Shown here piece after piece: positions 59,755 to 64,000 of a DNA stretch of 64,000 nucleotides (positions are counted from its first letter, which is position 1; each line of letters opens with the position of its first letter). A program made the position numbers and the translations under genes. Below the pieces are notes generated by a model. The model was not told the DNA's origin. It made no database searches and was given only the letters and a program-made list of their open reading frames with translations. Source of the stretch: Mesobacillus sp. S13 (GTDB lineage Bacteria > Bacillota > Bacilli > Bacillales > Cytobacillaceae); contig NZ_CP084622.1 in NCBI RefSeq assembly GCF_020422885.1, positions 606,001-670,000 on the forward strand. Reading direction: 5' to 3'.

Positions 59755-60627
59755 ATGGATATGCTGGAGAGTATGAATGAGGCCATGAGATATATTGAGG
59801 AGAATCTGGCGGAAGAGATCGATTTTAAGGAAGTGGCCAGGCGGGCCTATTGTTCGGAATATCATTTTAAAAGGATGTTCTCTTTTCTCGGGGGTGTTTC
59901 GCTTACTGAATACATTAGGCGGAGGCGGCTTACGCTGGCAGCATTCGAGCTGAAGGATCGCGATGTCAAGGTAATCGATGTGGCGATGAAGTATGGGTAT
60001 ACTTCGCCAGATTCTTTTACAAGGGCGTTCCACAACTTGCATGGAATCACTCCATCAGAAGCAAGGATGCCAGGTCATTCTTTAAAAGCCTATCCGTCTA
60101 TGACCTTCCAATTAACAATAAAGGGAGGTTCTGAAATGAATTACAGAATTGTCGAGAAAGATGCATTTCGCATTGTTGGAATCATGAAAAGAGTGCCGCT
60201 GGTCTACCACGGTGTGAATCCGGAAATTGCTGAAATGTGGCAAAGCTTGAATATGGAAAAAATTCAGGAGATGAAGGAACTGTCGAATACGGAACCGCTG
60301 GGATTGGTGAGCGCATCGGTGAATTTTTCCGAAGGACGAATGGAGGAGAAAGGGGAACTGGATCATTATATTGGTGCCGCTACAACGAAAGATTGCCCGC
60401 CATATCTTGCTTCCCTGGAAGTTGTACCGACGACATGGGCGGTTTTCGAAGCAATCGGCCCGTTCCCAGAGACCCTTCAAAATGTGTGGGGCCGAATCTA
60501 TTCAGAGTGGTTTCCATCTGCAGCCTACGAACAGGCAGAAGGACCCGAAATCCTCTGGAATGAACATAAAGATGTATCTTCGCCTACATTCAAGAGTGAA
60601 ATCTGGATTCCGGTGAAAAGAAAGTAA
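59755..60627 (+). CDS. AraC-family regulator with GyrI-like effector domain
   Basis: Two AraC helix-turn-helices fill residues 1-105 ([40 protein letters not shown]). A GyrI-like (SOUL/BmrR-type) small-molecule binding domain follows from about 125 to 290 ([40 protein letters not shown]). This is the layout of Rob/BltR-like multidrug-responsive activators. AAGGAGGTCG precedes the ATG. Divergent from the serine-hydrolase gene, which may be a target. Confidence 0.88.
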   Translation: MDMLESMNEAMRYIEENLAEEIDFKEVARRAYCSEYHFKRMFSFLGGVSLTEYIRRRRLTLAAFELKDRDVKVIDVAMKYGYTSPDSFTRAFHNLHGITPSEARMPGHSLKAYPSMTFQLTIKGGSEMNYRIVEKDAFRIVGIMKRVPLVYHGVNPEIAEMWQSLNMEKIQEMKELSNTEPLGLVSASVNFSEGRMEEKGELDHYIGAATTKDCPPYLASLEVVPTTWAVFEAIGPFPETLQNVWGRIYSEWFPSAAYEQAEGPEILWNEHKDVSSPTFKSEIWIPVKRK

Positions 60628-60716
60628 TGTACTGGAATGTGAACACTATCTTGTTTGCATATTCCATATTGACACAGTGCCTGTACATGAATTATATTGT
60701 ACTTACATTAATTGAA

Positions 60717-60819
60717 TAGTTCTCCTAAAGGGGAGTAGCTTTTACAGCAGAGTCGTCATTTCGGAAGTTTCGCACTTCCCGGCTTTGTTGGCAACGCCTG
60801 ACGTTGTTAGCAAGACCTT
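60717..60819 (+). ncRNA. yybP-ykoY manganese riboswitch
   Basis: The conserved core is present: a 5' helix strand CTAAAGGGGAGTAGC, the loop TCGTCATTTCGG, GGCTTTGTTGGCAACGCCTGA and GTTGTTAGCAAGACC. In known members Mn2+ bound between the two loops favours read-through of the terminator. Here it precedes an FbpB-like gene and a TerC gene, and TerC/YkoY is the classic target in B. subtilis. Confidence 0.93.
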
Positions 60820-60844
60820 TGCCTATTTGGTAAAGGTCTTTTTT
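60812..60844 (+). terminator. Riboswitch expression-platform terminator 1
   Basis: AAGACCTTTGCC-TATTT-GGTAAAGGTCTTTTTTG. The 5' arm overlaps the 3' end of the riboswitch core, so it can be sequestered when Mn2+ is bound. Confidence 0.88.
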
Positions 60845-60852
60845 GTTTTCTT

Positions 60853-60893
60853 AAGACCTTTGCCATGTCTGGTAAAGGTCTTTTTCTATTTTT
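60853..60893 (+). terminator. Terminator 2, near-copy of terminator 1
   Basis: AAGACCTTTGCC-ATGTCT-GGTAAAGGTCTTTTTCTATTTTT repeats terminator 1 nine bases after it. No riboswitch strand overlaps its 5' arm directly, but it could pair with the arm of the first copy. Confidence 0.85.
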
Positions 60894-60953
60894 CAGACCG
60901 CAGACAAATATGAACTTTCAATCTATGAAACTACTGAAAAGGAGATGGATCAG

Positions 60954-61094
60954 TTGAAAAAGAAAAAAGTGACTTTTGAGGAATTGCTGAAGGCAAACAG
61001 GCTAGAGCTTTTGGAGGATCAGAAGCAGCTGGAAAAAATCGAGGAACGGATTGAAGACAGGCGCTTGGCAGAGAAAAGCGGGAATGCATCTTAA
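60954..61094 (+). CDS. FbpB-family small basic protein
   Basis: The 46 residues (KKKKVTFEELLKANRLELLE, DQKQLEKIEERIEDR) match FbpB, a small basic protein of B. subtilis that helps the iron-sparing sRNA FsrA act on its targets. AAAAGGAG suits the TTG at 60954 better than the ATG at 60945. It lies between the Mn riboswitch and terC, so it is probably governed by manganese here. The usual FbpB gene is Fur-controlled; no Fur box was seen. Confidence 0.75.
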   Translation: MKKKKVTFEELLKANRLELLEDQKQLEKIEERIEDRRLAEKSGNAS

Positions 61095-61115
61095 TTTTAA
61101 AAGGGGGAAAAGCGA

Positions 61116-61883
61116 TTGGAACTGACGATTTTATTTGAATACGGTTGGGTATTGCTGCTATTGATTGCACTGGAAGGATTACTGGCAGCGGACAATGCTT
61201 TGGTTTTAGCGATCATGGTCAAACATCTTCCGGAAGAGCAGCGGAAAAAGGCGCTCTTCTATGGCCTGGCAGGGGCTTTTGTTTTCCGATTTGGGTCTCT
61301 ATTCATCATTTCTTTTCTCGTCGATGTCTGGCAGGTACAGGCAATCGGGGCTCTCTACCTGTTGTTCATTGCCATTAACCACATAGTCAGAAAGCTTTAT
61401 TTTAAGAAAGTGGAAGATGAAAACAAAGCAGATGAGAAAAAGAAGTCTGGCTTCTGGGCAACTGTTTTCAAGGTAGAGCTGGCAGATATCGCGTTTGCGG
61501 TTGATTCAATCCTGGCGGCTGTAGCTCTCGCGATGACGCTGCCGAACACAAACCTGCCGGCGATTGGCGGAATGGATGGCGGCAAGTTCCTCGTCATTTT
61601 TGCAGGAGGGCTAATCGGATTGATCATCATGCGTTTCGCAGCCAATCTGTTTGTCAAATTGCTTCAGTCGAGACCAGGCCTTGAAATTGCAGCGTTCGCT
61701 ATCGTTGGCTGGGTAGGTGTCAAACTGGCTGTGTTGACACTAGGGCATAAAGATATCGGAGTCATTTCCTATGAATTCGCCCATTCTTTGGAATGGAAGC
61801 TGTTCTTCTACACGGTACTCGTCGGCATAGCAGCAACAGGCTGGTTCATGTCGAAGGAAAAGACAGTCAAACAAGCTGCTTAA
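61116..61883 (+). CDS. ykoY: TerC-family membrane protein (YkoY-like)
   Basis: The 255-residue protein has about seven membrane helices and the family's intramembrane acidic motifs LEGLLAADNALVLAIMVKHL and VELADIAFAVDSILAAVALA. YkoY/MeeF-type TerC proteins export manganese or metallate exoenzymes during secretion. The TTG start follows AAAAGGGGGAAAAGCGA. The riboswitch upstream supports manganese control. It is followed 157 bp on by a CNNM transporter gene. Confidence 0.9.
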   Translation: MELTILFEYGWVLLLLIALEGLLAADNALVLAIMVKHLPEEQRKKALFYGLAGAFVFRFGSLFIISFLVDVWQVQAIGALYLLFIAINHIVRKLYFKKVEDENKADEKKKSGFWATVFKVELADIAFAVDSILAAVALAMTLPNTNLPAIGGMDGGKFLVIFAGGLIGLIIMRFAANLFVKLLQSRPGLEIAAFAIVGWVGVKLAVLTLGHKDIGVISYEFAHSLEWKLFFYTVLVGIAATGWFMSKEKTVKQAA

Positions 61884-62040
61884 ATATGTCAAAAGGATAT
61901 AATCGATAATTGCAAAGAATAGTAGTCATTGGAAATGAATTTGCGGCTAAAGGACCGGCAGGGAGAAAAGCTCCTAATGTCCTGACATTTAAATGATGTG
62001 ATACAATTATGAGAAATATGTATTTGGAGGTTGATCCCTT

Positions 62041-63366
62041 TTGGGAACAGAGATAGTGGTATTATTGATCCTGATTGTCTTGAACGCTTTTTTTGCGGCA
62101 TCAGAGATCGCGCTGATTTCTTTGAATGACAATAAAGTAAAATTGATGGCTGAAGGCGGTGACCGCAAAGCGCAAATGCTGTACAATCTGATGTCTGAAC
62201 CAAGCCGTTTCCTGGCGACAATCCAGATTGGCATCACGCTGGCAGGATTCCTGGCGAGTGCATTTGCAGCTGAAAGCTTTGCTGGACGGATGGCAGCATT
62301 TTTAAGCGAAATGGGTGTGCCGCTTTCACAAAGCATGCTGGAATTAATATCTGTCATTACAATCACATTAGTGCTGTCTTATTTTACTCTCGTACTTGGA
62401 GAATTGGTCCCGAAGCGGCTCGCGTTGCAGAAAGCTGAACCAATTGCGATGTTCGCTGCTGCTCCTTTGACAGTCTTATCCAAGGTTTCGTCTCCATTCG
62501 TTAAGTTATTGACGTTATCCACTAATGGGATCGTCAGACTGTTTGGAGTCGATCCAAATGCGGATGAAGAGAATGTAACAGAGGAAGAAATCCGCATGAT
62601 GGTCGATGTGGGTATGGAAAAAGGAACCATCCAGGATACAGAGAAAGAGATGATCAACAATATCTTTGAATTTGATAATAAGACAATCTCTGACATCATG
62701 ACACACAGGACCAATATTGTCGCTCTTTCTGTTGATACCAGCCTGAAAGATACGGTTTCCATAGTGAACAGGGAAAAGTACACAAGAATGCCTGTGTATG
62801 AAGGAAGCATCGACCATATCGTTGGCATTCTCCATACAAAGGATTTGATTCCGTTCATTGAATGTGAGGATCAGGAACAGTTTGATTTGAGAAGCATGCT
62901 TCGCGAACCAAATTTCGTACTGGAATCCATGCGCCTCGATCAGTTCTTTAAAGTGATGCAGAAGAGCAATATCCATATGGCGGTTGCGATTGATGAATAT
63001 GGCGGAACGGATGGAATAGTGACGATCGAGGACCTGCTTGAGGAAATCGTCGGCAATATTTTCGATGAGTATGATGAACCGGAACTTGACGCCGCTGAAA
63101 TTGTCCAGGTAGATGCTAACCAATATATGATGACGGGAACGCTTAATTTATATGAAGTAGAAGATGCTCTAAAAATAGTACTCCCAAGCGAAGAATATGA
63201 TACACTAAGCGGATTTGTCCTTGGCCAGCTTGGATATATCCCTGCCGCGGGTGAACACCCTGAGGTTGAATATCAGGATATCGTGTTTACCGTTGCCGAA
63301 ATGGACGACAGAAGAATTGCTACTGTTAACGTTAGAATAAAAGATTCAGCAATTGCATCTGAATAG
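62041..63366 (+). CDS. CNNM/CorC-family transporter (hemolysin family)
   Basis: The 441-residue protein has an N-terminal CNNM membrane domain ([24 protein letters not shown] start, [40 protein letters not shown]), a pair of CBS domains (about 205-330, containing [15 protein letters not shown] and [18 protein letters not shown]) and a CorC_HlyC transporter-associated domain at the end. Members export Mg2+ and are needed for Mg2+ homeostasis. GGAGGTTGAT sets the TTG start. Confidence 0.9.
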   Translation: MGTEIVVLLILIVLNAFFAASEIALISLNDNKVKLMAEGGDRKAQMLYNLMSEPSRFLATIQIGITLAGFLASAFAAESFAGRMAAFLSEMGVPLSQSMLELISVITITLVLSYFTLVLGELVPKRLALQKAEPIAMFAAAPLTVLSKVSSPFVKLLTLSTNGIVRLFGVDPNADEENVTEEEIRMMVDVGMEKGTIQDTEKEMINNIFEFDNKTISDIMTHRTNIVALSVDTSLKDTVSIVNREKYTRMPVYEGSIDHIVGILHTKDLIPFIECEDQEQFDLRSMLREPNFVLESMRLDQFFKVMQKSNIHMAVAIDEYGGTDGIVTIEDLLEEIVGNIFDEYDEPELDAAEIVQVDANQYMMTGTLNLYEVEDALKIVLPSEEYDTLSGFVLGQLGYIPAAGEHPEVEYQDIVFTVAEMDDRRIATVNVRIKDSAIASE

Positions 63367-63375
63367 TAATAATGA

Positions 63376-63446
63376 AAAATGAAGCATAGGAGCGCCTATG
63401 CTTCATTTTTATTCAAGAAGCGCAGGGATGTGCATCCTGCGCTTCC
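63376..63446 (+). terminator. Two consecutive hairpins after the CNNM gene
   Basis: ATGAAGCATAGG-AGCG-CCTATGCTTCATTTTTA (63376-63411) and GAAGCGCAGG...CCTGCGCTTC (63417-63446). The second serves the convergent ytoQ as well. Confidence 0.85.
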
Positions 63447-63448
63447 AC

Positions 63449-63889
63449 TTATTCATAAATATAACTGATGACTTCCAATGCCTGGTCGACATTTTCTACC
63501 GTTACATTCGCTTTATTGGATAGCTCTTTCAAAGGATGAATCAAGGATTGTGGTCTGACGATAATCGTTGGTTTGTTCATTGTGATCGCAGCGCTTGCAT
63601 CCATTGCGGTGTTCCATTGTTTATACTTTTCGCCGAAAAGAGCGATGACGATATCGGATTTTTGCATTAAAACCTGCGTCCTGAAGTTGTTGATATCAGA
63701 TGCCGCATCATCCTTATACACATTGCCCGGCTGTTCTCCAAGGATATCCTCACCAATATTATCAGAGCGATCATGGTTCGTCTGCGGACCAACGAAGACA
63801 AGAGGCAAATTCTTTTCCTTCGCCTTTTGTGCCACCTGATCCCGCCAATCATCGTGAATCTGCCCAGCTAAATAAACCGTTAATTCCAT
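63449..63889 (-). CDS. ytoQ: YtoQ-family protein
   Basis: The 146-residue protein matches YtoQ of Bacillus across its length: MELTVYLAGQIHDDWRDQVA, LVFVGPQTNHDRSDNIGEDI and DIVIALFGEKYKQWNTAMDA, with the last part resembling nucleoside 2-deoxyribosyltransferase-like folds. The biochemical role is unknown. GGAGGGTG before the ATG at 63889 sets the start; the opening at 63925 lacks a site. Confidence 0.88.
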   Translation of the reverse strand: MELTVYLAGQIHDDWRDQVAQKAKEKNLPLVFVGPQTNHDRSDNIGEDILGEQPGNVYKDDAASDINNFRTQVLMQKSDIVIALFGEKYKQWNTAMDASAAITMNKPTIIVRPQSLIHPLKELSNKANVTVENVDQALEVISYIYE

Positions 63890-64000
63890 CGTAACACCCT
63901 CCAATTTGAATAGATTCTTATTCAATCATAGTAAACTTTCCTGGAAATTCAAAGGAATTAGGATCTCTATTCCTCCATCTAGCGGAGTGTTTGAATAAGT

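Overview
The window is a chromosomal segment of a low-GC Gram-positive, most likely a spore-former of the Bacillaceae (Bacillus/Mesobacillus-like). The grounds are strong AGGAGG ribosome sites with frequent TTG/GTG starts, a BceRS-BceAB module very close to that of Bacillus subtilis, a bacterial nitric oxide synthase, an RsbR-type stressosome protein, a YtoQ protein, an FbpB-family small basic protein and a yybP-ykoY manganese riboswitch. No rRNA, tRNA, prophage, transposase or CRISPR array was found.

Layout. 1-3.3 kb: end of a Yfj-like secretion/immunity locus with three DUF5381-type membrane paralogues, the third broken by a 10-bp deletion. 3.3-8.6 kb: AT-rich accessory zone of short orphan genes, many followed by the same ~80-bp terminator-bearing repeat (called R1 here), plus a self-regulated Xre/membrane-protein pair. 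8.8-12.7 kb: a cell-cell signalling island with an HTH-TPR (RRNPP-type) regulator, a 54-residue secreted propeptide overlapping its stop codon, two divergently transcribed secreted proteins and very small membrane peptides. 12.8-20.3 kb: NO synthase, CoA-disulfide reductase, MntA/HepT toxin-antitoxin pair, MBL-fold hydrolase, a FixH/YtkA-like lipoprotein and an HExxH protein. 20.6-31.1 kb: small hypothetical genes, an alpha/beta hydrolase, a zinc-ribbon/EVE-Mrr nuclease pair, acetyltransferases (one frameshifted), RsbR and a CBO0543-like protein. 31.3-43.2 kb: oxidoreductases, a VTT/DedA-type membrane protein, HxlR/MFS divergon, threonine ammonia-lyase and a second Xre/membrane pair. 43.7-48.2 kb: bceRSAB peptide-antibiotic sensing and detoxification. 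48.5-60.6 kb: a membrane-anchored hypothetical, double GNAT, a sigma/anti-sigma fusion, AlkD, S41 peptidase, class C beta-lactamase-like hydrolase and an AraC/GyrI-like regulator. 60.7-63.9 kb: Mn riboswitch with two terminators, FbpB-like protein, TerC, a CNNM transporter and YtoQ.

The most unusual features are non-coding. Six intergenic tandem arrays have unit lengths of either 52-53 bp or 20-21 bp, close to 5 or 2 helical turns. In three of them dyad half-sites alternate in orientation every 26-27 bp. With the unannotated propeptide of the RRNPP regulator and the R1 repeat that punctuates the accessory zone, these are the parts most likely to be undescribed. About ten small genes too short for routine ORF calling are listed with their ribosome binding sites.
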